From Gorsachius magnificus (taxonomy: Eukaryota; Chordata; Aves; Pelecaniformes; Ardeidae): a stretch of DNA of 64,000 bases. The translations under genes were made by a program, and so were the position numbers. This document shows positions 22,725-34,295 of this stretch, piece after piece. Within the stretch, counting starts at the first letter, position 1. Every line of letters begins with the position of its first letter. The stretch is from NCBI GenBank assembly GCA_034008185.1, contig CM067082.1, forward strand, positions 101,737,311-101,801,310, written 5' to 3'. The notes beneath the pieces were generated by a model that worked only from the letters and a program-made list of their open reading frames with translations, did not search any database and had not been told where the DNA came from.

Positions 22725-22948
22725 CTAGAAAAGCAGAAGGATGCACTGCGATTATTTAGCCTGGAGAAGAAAGACTCAGGGAGAATCTTATCAGTGTGCA
22801 TAAATAGCTGGTGGGATGGAGTGAGGCAGACTGAGCAAGGCTCTTCTCAGTGCTGCCCAGTGACAGAACCAGAGGCAATGGGCACAGACTGAAATACAGA
22901 ATATTCCCTTTAACTATAAGAAACAACCTTTTTTTTTTTTTTTTTTTT
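22725..22948 (+). mobile_element. CR1 LINE fragment, sense, ending in T20
   Basis: The plus strand carries the CR1 3' region in order: TTATTTAGCCTGGAGAAGAA, then AATCTTATCAGTGTGCATAAATA, then GGCTCTTCTCAGTGCTGCCCA, then AGAGGCAATGGGCACAGACTG, then TTCCCTTTAACTATAAGAAA. Both ends are truncated: the last part of the element, including the octamer tail, is missing. The normal CTTTTTTAC stretch has expanded to a T20 run at 22929-22948. It is more diverged than the 4.6-kb copy and non-functional. Confidence 0.85.
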
Positions 22949-25778
22949 AAACTGGAATGCGTGAAGAACACAGGTTACATAGATAACTGAACAGCAGATA
23001 TGACATGACATTTCTATGTGAGGGTTCACATCCCTGCTAGAAGAGCATTTAAGGTCGGAAGATTTAGGGTCCACAAACACAAAATGGCTAAGCATTCCTG
23101 GCAGAGCATGACAAAGATCTCTGAAAGATTCCCATTTTAATCCATGGACAGCAGCATACCTTAAAGGAAAAGGGAAAGAACTTTTCAAAATGTAATTGTT
23201 TTTCACACATAATACTTTGCTATCTACACTCAGCCTATAAAAACATCAAGCACAGTGATAAAGTTCCTGCTATTCCTCTTTTGTTTCGTCCATGGGCAGA
23301 CAAGAAGTTGGACACCTCCAAGTTTTACCCCGACAACAGAGCACTTCAACACTAGTTCTCTGGCTATGTGGATACCTAGAGCCAGGGAACCGTGACGTAG
23401 CAAGGGACTGCCTCCAGCCCACCACCCAGCAGAAGGGGTGCAGGGCCAGGGATAGACCTAAGGGTATCCGTATACACAGGATGCAAGGCAAGTGCTAGCA
23501 AATAAGCACAAGAAATTGATGAACTAAGCAGAACAAGAAATAGTCTCAGGATAATAAAAAAGTCCATTAACCTTCTCTTTCTTCATCTTACTTAGGAGAT
23601 GACAAAGCTGCTATGTTATTGGCTGCTCAGTGTGCTCCGAACAAGGAACCACTCAGCTGTCGAACAAATGCACTGTTGGGTGTTCACACTAAGAAAAATG
23701 CATTTTCCACATTCATATTTCAACAGACTACACAACTGGAGGATGGTCTGCAACACACCAGAGCAACCCACAGGGCAAAGGGTGAAAAAAGGTCTTTGCA
23801 GGAACAAGACAAATCACCACAAAAGGGGAAAAAGAAAAAGCTCTTGAAACAGTAAGACTTAAGTTTAAGTAAGACTTAACTGAAGTTTTTCTGTCCATTG
23901 CACTGGCACCTGGTTTGACTGCCACAAGTGAAGCGAAGCCAAAATGGGACATTTCTTTCCTCGAAGGCCACTTTTTAACAGTAACACTTCTCTGCCGCAG
24001 AGAGTTTGCCTTTGCTGTACCCTAAGAGAGCCCAGCTGTGTCAAAGCACTGGCCTTTTTGCAAATAAAAATAAGGTCCCAACACCAATGGAACTAGAAGG
24101 GCCTAAACAGTAGCACTATGCTTGGGTTGCACCAGCTCAGGTTGGAAGCCCAAACATCTTACAGGCTTGCTACTGACAGAGTAGACATATTAACCTCCAA
24201 TGGCTATAAAAAAAAGGTGTTTCTGAGGTGGCGGGAAGTAGAGATAATGATGAGGGTGAAAAAAATTGCTCCCAGCAGTGTCAGGGGGAAGAAGAGAAGG
24301 ACCTTCCTAAAATAACATTAGTATCTAAACTGGAAAATCTGAATTTAAAAAGGGAACTATGACCCCATTCAAGGTGATCTTTTAAAGCCAAAAATCAAGC
24401 AGGGAAGGGTGGGTTCCCTCAGCAGCATGCTTTTGTTTTCCAGTGTGCAAGTGTCACCAAACTGCAAGCTGAAAAGTCTGTTTGGTGTCTGTCCCACACA
24501 AACACGCAGCAGATCTTTCTGCAGTTATTTTAAGACCTCACAGGCCAAATGCATCCCTAATGCAAGGTCAGTGATTTAAAATGAACTCAGCATAGCAATG
24601 GGATCAGCCCAAGGCTTCCATGAAGTAAATACTGTAGTACAACACTATATAACGATGACGTGCACTGGAAACAGATAGTTTTTAAGAAATGTCTGTATGA
24701 AGCAGAGTTAGGTCAAGCCTTTTCTGCACTGTGAGAAATTGAAGCATTTTGAAGTTTTCCTTAAAGCTGAAGCATAATGACAACAACCACCACCCTTGCC
24801 ACACCTCTATCTCAGATCTCTCCCAACTGGATCTGATCATTAAACAAGGCTGCAGGGCTCCAGGTCCTCTGAACAGCTGCCAGCTGCAGTACAAACACAT
24901 TTTCATGAGGAACATTTTGATTCTGTTTAAAACAGCATTTTTTTTTGACAGAAAACCTTTCCAGTGGCAAATTTTCATGCAGCTCCACTAGTTAATATGC
25001 CTCCCCTCCTCCCACACATACATGCAGCAGAGCTACTGGAGAAGATAGTTGTGCTGCATGTTTGCAGTGTATTGGGTTTGCTCCTGCCAGGTTACCTGTC
25101 TTCACTGGGAGTGAAAGACTCCAAAGAAAGGAGTCATCAAAACAAGGGTGATTCAATGTCTGCAAGTAAATGACATGTATTCCCCAAAAATATATGCAAG
25201 GAAAAAATATATGGATTTTGGTTTTTTAAGAGGCTTGCTAGCCTCAGGGTGGCTCACATGGCGACAAACTCAGCTCTTGCCTCAAGCAGTCAGCTATTTG
25301 AAAACCATAATTGTAATTATACCACCAATCTTGATCAACAACTGAAGAAGTGCGTGCGATTTGCAGGGGTCTCCAGTTTTCAGCAAATAATCCCCTAGAG
25401 CTGCACAGATCAGAGTAATACTTGTGTCTCCAGCTCTTCCCTGTGACTCAGCATTCAGCAGGGCTGCCAAGGGCTGGTCTGAGCTCCTGAACCACACCTG
25501 AAGCTGGAGTGAGATGACAACCCCAGCAGGACAACACTGCAGGGACTTGGAGTATGCATGGCAAGAGGAGGAACACCACACTCTGTTAGTAGTCTCTAAG
25601 AAAAGTCTGCTTACCGCCAAGCCTCTCTGGCCTAAAATGAGATAATTTTTTTCCTCCAAAGCAATTACATAAAACCGGTTCTTTATTAGACAGAAGACCT
25701 GCTACTTGCAGCAGATGCAGAATTTGCCTGCTAACTTAAGTACAAGAAGTTTTTTACCTCCTGCTTCCTTCAAAAATT

Positions 25779-25794
25779 GGGGGGGGGGGGGGGG
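25779..25794 (+). repeat. G16 homopolymer
   Basis: Sixteen consecutive G residues. Long G runs are rare in vertebrate DNA and prone to sequencing-length error, so the exact length should be treated with caution. Confidence 0.85.
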
Positions 25795-28700
25795 AAACCC
25801 TAAAAGGTCTGAGAGGCAGCTAACTTTTTGATTCATTTACCATGAACTGCAGTGTTAAATACGTTCCTCTGTTGAGAAATCCTCGATTTGCATGAAGTCC
25901 AGCTGAGACCTCTATGGCTGCAAAGTCTCCCTCCTATCTTAGCACCTATCAGAGACCATGAACACAGGATCAAAGGAAGTGGTTATGGAAAGACAATGGG
26001 TTTGCCTGAGTGGTGCAGCTGGAAAGCATTTCCCAGTAATCTTCTCACTCAAACTTAGCAGTGAGCTCAACAACTTTCTGATTTCTGATCATAGGTCCTC
26101 TGAGGCTTGAAGAACTGGTTACCACATATAATCTGTTGCTTATCAAAGCTCTGACTGAATTATATCTGTATCCTATTACATGGGAATTTGTATCTGAAAG
26201 CTTTCGTATTCACCATTAGCTACCAGGATTCAACTCAGAAAACTACTGCATAAAACAAGCCAAACGAACACGCAGATTCCCACTGGACACATCACTGAGG
26301 CATGAACAAAAACAGTTCAGAAGATGATGACCGAACATGGATATTTTGGGCCAGATCAAAAGAATGGGACTTACGCAGAATTTAGGCATTAAAGTTGAAA
26401 ATGGTACTCACTGCTATGGAGCCCTGCTTTCAACATAACAGGATTCAGGGACCTAGTGTTCTGCTCCTGTGCATCCCAGGAACACCAGTCTTGACATCGC
26501 ACTTGCTACTCTGCACATAAAATACATGAACCAGACCTTGGCAAAGGAACGCAGAAACTCCCCCTCTACCCATTAAATCAGCGTTATGCTCCCTCTTGCT
26601 CTCTGGCTCAATGCATCTTCAAATCTTCTATGTAGAGCATAACAACTTTGGCCACATGAGTGTAAATCATATGCCATGCTTACACACAACTTAAGAGGAG
26701 CTCCCTGCCTGTTAGGGCACATTCCTGGAAAGTCACAGAACTAGGTCTGATCTAAATCAGGTGCAAGAGAAATAACAACACCCCTTCCTGGAGAGGGCAG
26801 CTCCTCCCTGAGCAACAGGCCCTACCAAACACACCAGTTCTGAGGACCTGCCTCCCTTCAGGCACTGTTAACCAGCTTTGCACCTAATCCAGGGCGCAAG
26901 CACACTGAGGCAGCAGAGATGCAGCAAGCTGCTTTTGCCTGCATTACACTGGAGATAAAAGCCCTGGGGAGCACAGAGCAGGAACCCTGTTGCTGCCTGA
27001 ACACAAACCAGTTGCATACAGCCAACTCAAGCTAATCTGTTATGCCTCGCTTTTTGGTGCACAAAACATGGCTATAGCATCCTGGATATAAGCTAGTAAA
27101 CTCACAGCATGCCATGTAGACTTAGCAGCTTAGACCTTCATCTGCTTAAGGCCCTCTTTCTCACTTTTCATTTCAGCACATAGGTGTCCCCTTTTGTGGT
27201 CCCACGGGGATTATTTGCATTAGCAATACTGCATTTATAACCCTTTTGGTCCAGGTAGCTAAAGGAGAGGAACGGGGTTTTCCAGTGAGTTACTCAAAGG
27301 CCATCAAGTAGACTGATCTCCTGTCCATCTCAGAGCTATTACAAGGAGGTTACAAATCAGCCACACACCTTATTCATGATGACCCTTCCTGAGCCACTAG
27401 ACAATACAGTGTTAAATCATTAGACTCCTCAAACGCCCTGTTCCGCATCTTCCCCTTGCTGAGCTAGCCTGACAAGCCATCTCATGCAAACCCTGAGCCT
27501 GCTACCACCACTTTACATACCAGCTTTCCTAAGGTGCGTTGTCTTTCTAAAGTCAGTAGGACTCCCTAAGCAAGCAACATCATGCATGCACACACAGAGA
27601 TGGCAGAATTAGGTTGGGAAAAATAGGTCAAAACAGGCATATATTTAACTTGGAGTCCAAACCTCAGAATATTTTAGCAAGTAATTCATACACACATGCA
27701 CAAAATCCCAATTTGATAACCATTAGAAAGTCATTCTGATATGAACTAGGCTATCAAGATATTTTACAGAAGCAGAGGCTCTGCCAGAAACATTTCTATT
27801 CCAAACATACAACCTCTCCCTCACAACCCTATATTCATCCTTTTATCTGTAATCAAGCAACTTCTTCCTGGAAGATCTTTGGGAAATTGTTTCTTACTCA
27901 TTTCCAACTAGAGTCTTAGACACGTTTGGATTTTTTAAAGATGGTGAGGGTGGAGGGTTGAGACAACCCTGCAGGGAGCCTGGGCAGGGCCACTACCCCA
28001 CTCCAAGCTTCAAAAAGCCACCTTTGCAGGCAGGTCCAGGCAGACGCACAAAGAAAGGAGAGAGGGGGCACAAGGGCAATCTGCCCCCTTCTAGAAATTC
28101 TGCAGCAACTTCCCGGGGCTTGTGATGACCTTCCAAGCTCAACAAGACAATACAGATGACACCTAGAAGTTAGATGTGGCTCCAAAAAGCAAATTGAGCA
28201 GCTGATCCATAGATCAGATTTCTGTAAGGCACTGTATGTTTCCAGCGTTCTCCAAGATCCACCTCTAGCCAAACCTCAGCAGCACAGTTGGCAAGTTAAA
28301 CGCACAGAAGCGCCCAGAACATTTTATCACACCTTTGCTACAGTTTTGCTGAATTTCCTGCAGCATGATTCCTTGTTATTTTGCTCCCATGTCCCAAACT
28401 TCTTCATTCCCTCCCCAGCAACAGTAAAATCTTTCCAACACCAGGTTTTTAAACTGCCCTAAGCACTTTAGGATAAGCAAGCATCCTCTCTGCATCTGCT
28501 CCTGTTTTATACACAGTTGAGTGCAAAAGACACAGATATTTAAGAATTCAGACACTTACAATTAGGTGATATATGTTTTTAATTAGAAATGCCCTAATAT
28601 AATTGCTCAATACAAACACGCAGGCTTTAGCCTACATCACACTATTGGGTACAGGGAATTAGTCTGAGTTATTAACCCGTTTTAATTGTCTGAGACCCAA

Positions 28701-29401
28701 GATTGCATGGCCTAGGAACAGCTATCAGTGTAGCAAAGTGCACTGGAAAGAACAACAGTACTTTGCAATCACCCAGTTCTTGGGGAGTTGGAAGGTTGAA
28801 AAGGGAAAGGAGATTATCAAAGAGAACACACGCTGATGTGCAGAGGGGGAGAGCCTTTGAAAATCTTCAAAAAGGAGGCTTTGAGTGTGACAGTTTTGAG
28901 GAGCATGAAGGAACAATACACAAAGGAAAAGTTTCAAGAGTGGGTAATAGTTCTATACCGGCATGCAGTTTTCTTGACCAACATAAGAAATTCTGCCTTT
29001 AGTCAGGTGGGAAACCTTATTCTTTAATGGGAGCTTTGCTGATAATGAAAAAAAAAATGGGTAGTTTCCTTTCACACACAAAGCAAAATCCTTAAGGAAC
29101 ACTAAGAAGTAGAAACCAAACAGAAGGTAAATCAGGTAGCCTAAAACTCTTATAAGCCGCCATAGTGATGGGTCTTGGAAAGTAGTTCTACCACAGGACC
29201 AGGTGCTTCTATGTTGGAATCCTTTTCTAGCCTAAGAAGACAAGAAATATAGTTCAGCTCATTAGCCTTTAATACCTGGTCTGGGTAGTAACTCCTATGG
29301 TTGTTTCTGCTTTAGCCTGCTGGTAGAGCAATGCGAAAGAAATGTCAGTGCTTCACGCTGGCACAGCAAACAGCCAGCTTCCCTATGATTCTCAGCTCTG
29401 T

Positions 29402-29425
29402 AAAAAAAAAAAAAAAAAAAAAAAA
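29402..29425 (+). repeat. A24 homopolymer
   Basis: Twenty-four consecutive A residues preceded by CTCTGT. Read on the minus strand this gives a poly-T tract followed by ACAG, which imitates a splice acceptor. The sequence downstream does not keep an open frame to the next donor-like site, so I do not call an exon. No retrocopy body was recognised beside it. Confidence 0.9.
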
Positions 29426-29988
29426 TCACAAAAGGCCAGACAGCACTGCCCTTCATCAAGCAAAGTTCCCAATAACTTTAGAAGGAACACTGTTCATTTT
29501 TAGACCAAAGGGTTTGACTCAGTAATACTTTATCTCAGCATCAGGTCTCTACTATGACTCAGGGTAGGTATCTAGTATTTCTGAATCATGGTATTGACCT
29601 CACATAGACTACCATTTGAGAGCACGGTGCAGTCAAATTAAGCAACTTAGACGTTCATGAAAAGATTTCACTCCAAATCTCTACATAGCTTCCACAGGCC
29701 TGTAACCAAGGCAGCAGACATCTTCATGGCTAATGGGCCTTTCATGAATCTTGAACAGCATCATCTTGGAAACGTGTGTTCTGACTCCAAGATTAAACGT
29801 TTCATCTGCTTTCCCCCCTTTTTCACATTAAGCATGTAGCAACTAAACCTTGTTATTTAAATCAAGGTGCTGCTTCAGAGCGTAAATCTGTTGTCTGTCT
29901 TCTTCAGGCAACCATGCAGTCTCCCATAAAAAGTACATATTTTTATATCAAAAATCCTCAGGCCTCTCCCATAGGTTTGGGGGTTTTT

Positions 29989-30213
29989 TTACACATCATT
30001 AAAGACACTTGACAAATACCCCAGCACTTGATGGATGTTCTGCGTTAGAATGTGAATTCCAAGTTTAAATTTTCCTGAGGCTGCATCAAGATGTAGGCAC
30101 AAGACAACATCTCCTACTTTAACAACACTATCAGCCTTGACAGGGCCCAGATTTTGAAGGAAAGCATCTAGCCGCTCAAGGACCAGCTTGGGACATCTGA
30201 TGAGCCCATCCAT
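29989..30213 (-). CDS. Unrecognised 74-codon ORF, possible exon or gene relic
   Basis: The minus strand has a 74-residue frame from ATG 30213 to TAA at the left edge. Its composition is unusually protein-like for this window: a PKLVLERLDAFLQNLG stretch, an acidic-basic mix, a VVKVGDVVLCL hydrophobic stretch, and a C-terminal NIHQVLGYLSSVFNDV. I do not recognise the family. An in-frame stop lies just upstream, so if it is an exon its acceptor would have to be the weak CTAG at about 30222. That site lacks a good pyrimidine tract. It could be a terminal exon, a decayed retrocopy or chance. It lies on the same strand as the CpG-island transcript proposed farther right. Confidence 0.2.
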   Translation of the reverse strand: MDGLIRCPKLVLERLDAFLQNLGPVKADSVVKVGDVVLCLHLDAASGKFKLGIHILTQNIHQVLGYLSSVFNDV

Positions 30214-33200
30214 CCCACTAGTTTGTCAAGCACTCATAAACGTACCCACAGATACCCAGGCAGGCAGCCCCACACACATTCGTTGTGTCTAGCAGGAAGA
30301 GGACTGCAGTTCAGATAGTTCAGGAAGTGCCTTGCAACAGGCACACAGCTCACAAGCAAAACTGGATTACCCCCAGCTTCATTGCTTCTTGCCCAACTTA
30401 GCAAAGTCTGTACAACACACAGAGAGACAGACTTTGGCAGGATAGTTTGGTTTGGGGAGGAAGAGGAGTCACAGAAATACTTCAGATCCGGAGAACAGCT
30501 CCTTGACCCATCTGCTCCACGCAACCAGCACTCAGGCATTTCACCAGCATACAGTAAAGAACTTGTTTGACCATCTCATCAAGCATCCCCCTCTCTTGCT
30601 CTCCTCTCCCCTTTGGGAAAAGCAGACAATTTCCTGCTCCACCGTCTTCTGTTTACACATCTTTTGGAGGGGTATCCATCAGTCTTCCCCTCTGCAGAAA
30701 GTATACAGTGGGTAGCACAACATCAGATCTTCCCAAGCTTGCAGGATGCCATGCTAAATTTTACATGAATATGTGTGAAAGCACTTTGTTGGCGCCAGAA
30801 GAACAGCATGCTCCTCCTTTCTCTAACACAATAGGCCTGCTGAACCACACATTTCGGGACCTGAGAAACCTGATTTGGTAATTGAAGGTGCACATGGCAC
30901 ACATTTTCCTATGGTATGGAAAAATTAATTATACCACATGACAGATTTCAGTCCTGGTGTTCAAGAGCTCATTAACAAAACTGCTTTAAAAGGTGCCAAT
31001 TGAAACAAATGTCTTTAACATCACAGACTTCCCAGATGACTCCTGCTATGGAGATGGATGACAAATCACTGTCAGTCATCTTTAAATTCCATATTGACTA
31101 CATTGAAGCAATTACCCATTTATTTTTAGAGCATGTTCCATTTTAAACACGAGTGATTCAGTCCAAGAGACATTCTATACTGCATCACTATTTCATGGGT
31201 TAACAAATCTCAAATTTAAATGGATTTTGATTCTGGGACAAACATTTACTTTTTTTTTCCTTTTGCCTCTAGACATTGGTTGGGAATTTCAATTCAGGCT
31301 TCAAACCAAACAAATGTTGGTGTCCTACCAGCATCTGCAGAGAAATATAAAAATATCTGGAAAGTGTGAAAGAGTGAGCCTGTTTTGCTAAATGCACAAA
31401 ATCAAACCTCAGCGAAGGTCTCAATAATAGCCTTCCTGACTGCTGTGCACACGCTCTCTCCCACAGACCTTCTGCTCTGCAGCAAGGGAACGCTGCCTGC
31501 CTGCACTGCCGCGTCCTCAAGGAACTTTACAATACAATGGAGCACAGCAGTTCCCCGGGGAGCACGGCGCTGATCATTTACTTCGATATTTCAAACAAGC
31601 ACCAGGGTTTCCCCCTTTTTTAATCTCTAAAAGGAGCAGGTTGCCATATCACTCCCCACCACCACCACCACAGCCCCAAGACATCTCAGGGTTTATCTGC
31701 ACTGTAGGCAATGTTCTGGACAAAAGGATGAGGAGCTGGGATCAAGCTTGGGCTACTCCTGACCCATGGAAAAGGAGGGTGCGATGACTAGGTGGAGAGT
31801 TGGGGAAGGAGAGTCCTGAGGAGCTGAGGTTTCTGTTGCTGCCACTGGAGGGAGAGGACAAACAGGAGCTGCAACAGGTACTGCAGGAGGGGAACCCTGC
31901 TTCAGGCTCAGCTGCTGCCCTGCTTCTACCCAACTCCTCCCTCTTTCCAAAGCAAAAGCAGACTGTGGGGCTACTGCCAGCCTCTTTCCCCAGCAGCCTG
32001 CTTGCTGCCCATGACAACAGCCTGTTTTGCCTGTAGTTTGGACCAGTCTTACCAGTCCATATTCTGGTGAACCCACAAACATCTAAGATGAGGACACCAT
32101 CTTGCCAAAGGACAGTCCCAGCACCTCCTGAGGAGCCCTGCCTGAAGAACCTCCTACTTCAGAACTGACGATGGGATACCCTAGCCATGGCAGAGCTGAT
32201 CAAAAATTCCAAGACTGACTCACAAGCCCATTATACAGGTACCTAGCCACCATTCATTAACTGTAACAAAAATTACCCTGGGCTCCCTACATCAAAGAAC
32301 CTTGCCATTTCTTCTTCATTAACTCTAAAGATCTTGCTGGCCTCAAATCTCAGCTGGAAAACATCAACTGGAGTAGGTGGCATCTCAGCCTGCCCTTTGC
32401 TACTGGCTGTGCTTTTATTTTTCCTGTGTTGCATGTTCCCCACCCTCCTGAGACTATCAGTAGAAACCAAAATATTGCTGTGTTTTAGGACAAATGCAAG
32501 AGTAAGATCTAGCCTGTTTTAGACTTGTGTTTGTGTTTGTGATATCTAAGGCCAATAGAAATGTATTTCTAAAGAATTAAACCAAAACCCTGCAGAGTTT
32601 GCCACTCAGCCATTGCAGAATCACAACAGCACATGAAATCCTGCAAGAGAAATGGGTAAAAAAAGCCTTAAACAGAAGCAAAACTGACTCATCTCCTTAT
32701 TGCCAAAACGAAGAAAGCCGCTGAGCGTAAACAAACAACAGACATCCTGAAGAAAAGGGGGCATCGCGGTTCCTTTTCATGCTATTAGGCAGATACACAA
32801 ACTGGTATGAGCAGGACCATCCTCCAGCTACTCCCGCAAGCCAATCCGAAGGAAACGGCTGCTGCTACAGCAACGTTCCCGGCAGCATAGGTGCCACTGG
32901 AGGCTGGGGAGCATCTGAGGTGCCGATGACTCCCGGTGCACTGATAGTTCCTAGTTATATACACTGAAAAGCTGCAACAGCTGCAGGTATGATACACTCA
33001 TGGAAGCCACATGTATATTTGGATACCCAATGAAACTGGTTTGAGTGGTACTCATAAAGGCCTATTTTGGCTTAGGCTGGCAAGCATCCCCTCTACAGAG
33101 CACTTCTGTAAGGCTCACGCTCTCCTCCCTGTCTATAGGGGCACACAAAGACTACAGTCTATGCACACTGAAGCCAGACCTTGCAGGCACCCTTAAGTTT

Positions 33201-33905
33201 GGAGGAAACTACGTAAGTAAGGCTTAGGACCAGAGAGACACTTAGGAAAAACGAAAGGACAAGTTCCACTGTCCAGCAAAGTCCATCACAAACTAAGATA
33301 CTTTGGAATAATTGCCTTTTTTTTAATTACTAAAAACCCTTCTATTTGAACTTTACAACATGTCTAACTGGTGGGGGAATAGGGAGGTTGTCTTGCAGGA
33401 TTTTTTTAAACAGTAGCTTTCAGAGTTGAAACCACAGGGGCAACCCTTATACCTGCATCCACACAACAGATTTCCAACAACTTCAAAAAAATAGGTAACC
33501 CAACCTCTTTGTTAGAGCAGCTCTTGGCCAGACACCAACTATTCAACACCATCACTCTCCCCACTTGAATCTGCCCCCACTGTGCCACAACCGCGTCTTT
33601 TGCAGTATTTCAAAAAGCAACTACTAAACTAAATTCTGCTCGTGCTATTTACGCAAGTAATTGCATTGTTTGTAAGACTATCCAAAAGGAGTTACGGAGA
33701 AGGATTCAGCACAACCTTGAATGAATGCTACTTAGTGTCAGACACAGCACCTGCAAAACTCCACGAAGCTTCACAGGGATTATCTCACAATTGCAAGGAA
33801 TGCTAGCTCACGTGCCACGTACATGAAACACAAAGCCACAGAAAGATGCGCTTTAGTAACAAGTCTTAGCCAGTTATTTATCAGAATGTGACAAATGCCA
33901 TGTTG
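30214..33905. other. Non-coding stretch with possible conserved elements
   Basis: No gene could be defined. The block 30900-31250 is AT-rich, non-repetitive and holds homeodomain/TALE-like words. A strong plus-strand acceptor-like string (polypyrimidine then CTCTAG at about 31273) leads into two open frames, but no good donor follows. The segment 31740-32240 is GC-richer with overlapping open frames on both strands and no recognisable domain. A 65-codon minus frame at 32273-32470 is protein-like only in its last 36 residues and is unassigned. Confidence 0.55.
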
Positions 33906-33911
33906 TTTATT
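33906..33911 (-). terminator. Canonical poly(A) signal AATAAA
   Basis: On the minus strand this hexamer reads AATAAA. It lies about 250 nt past the TAA stop of the proposed second exon, and T/GT-rich words follow within 40 nt. It therefore could end the minus-strand transcript that starts in the CpG island. Such hexamers are frequent by chance in AT-rich DNA, so support comes only from its position. Confidence 0.3.
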
Positions 33912-33946
33912 AGGATGCATTTAAAATACTGAGCATATGGAACTTG

Positions 33947-33954
33947 AACCGGTT
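33947..33954. promoter_or_regulatory. Grainyhead-like (GRHL) consensus site
   Basis: AACCGGTT is the perfect palindromic core recognised by Grainyhead/GRHL factors. The same 13-base word AACCGGTTCTTTA also occurs at 25673-25685 in this window. The surrounding block 33860-34040 is AT-rich and non-repetitive. Binding is inferred from the motif alone. Confidence 0.4.
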
Positions 33955-34163
33955 CTTTAGGATGTTCTGAGCACGTGTATGCAGTTTACTTTCAAATAAA
34001 TCACTGCCACATTCAGATATTGATAGTTCCTGATAAAGTCAGAGTGCATCAGTTCATGCTCTGGCCTGCGCTGGTTTCAAACAGGTAAGTTGATGAGAAA
34101 GAGCTGACTGATACTAAGAAGGTTAGGAGTCCAAAGCTCAGGTCACATTGAGTCAGCAGCACA

Positions 34164-34295
34164 TTAGCTAGCGTATGTATCACACGAGCGATACGACATG
34201 CCATCCACCACCACCTCGCACGCTGCTCGCTCCTCACAAGCGCCGGCCATCTGACCAACCCCTCCTTGTCCCGAGCTAACTCCCTGCTCACCCTC
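34164..34295 (-). CDS. Putative exon 2 of an unrecognised small gene
   Basis: A strong minus-strand acceptor (a TTTTTACTTGTTTGTTTCAG tract) ends at 34296. The exon it opens reads GAG GGT GAG CAG and stays in frame for 43 codons to TAA at 34164-34166. That frame is the one continued from the CpG-island exon (phase 0 at CAG|GAG). The exon has ten CpG sites in 132 bp, far above its AT-rich surroundings, which suggests either selection or an unmethylated state. The encoded part is Gly/Glu/Cys-rich (SSGQGGVGQMAG, then ACEERAACEVVVDG) and ends SYRSCDTYAS. No domain, signal peptide or membrane segment is seen. Internal GT words (for example GAG|GTGGTG) could splice onward instead, so the stop may not be the true end. 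A non-coding exon is also possible. Confidence 0.35.
   Translation of the reverse strand, partial: EGEQGVSSGQGGVGQMAGACEERAACEVVVDGMSYRSCDTYAS

Larger units (their letters stand above)
22949..29988. other. Non-coding stretch, no gene seen
   Basis: No convincing exon is visible. It contains a G16 run, an A24 run and a perfect AACCGGTT word at 25673-25680. The part 28540-28690 is AT-rich with several TAATTA-like words and no repeat character. The open frame at 27916-28272 (minus) resembles no family known to me and has no splice context. Confidence 0.6.

Noticed and set aside
26345..26420. GGGCCAGATC... block as a reptile-type MITE
   Set aside because: Only the first word resembles the family; no inverted partner and no continued match. 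A similar weak word at 43318 is also uncalled.
29277..29399. Minus-strand exon between the poly-T/ACAG acceptor and CCAG|GTATTA donor
   Set aside because: All three frames contain stops before the donor, and the acceptor tract is just the A24 homopolymer read backwards.
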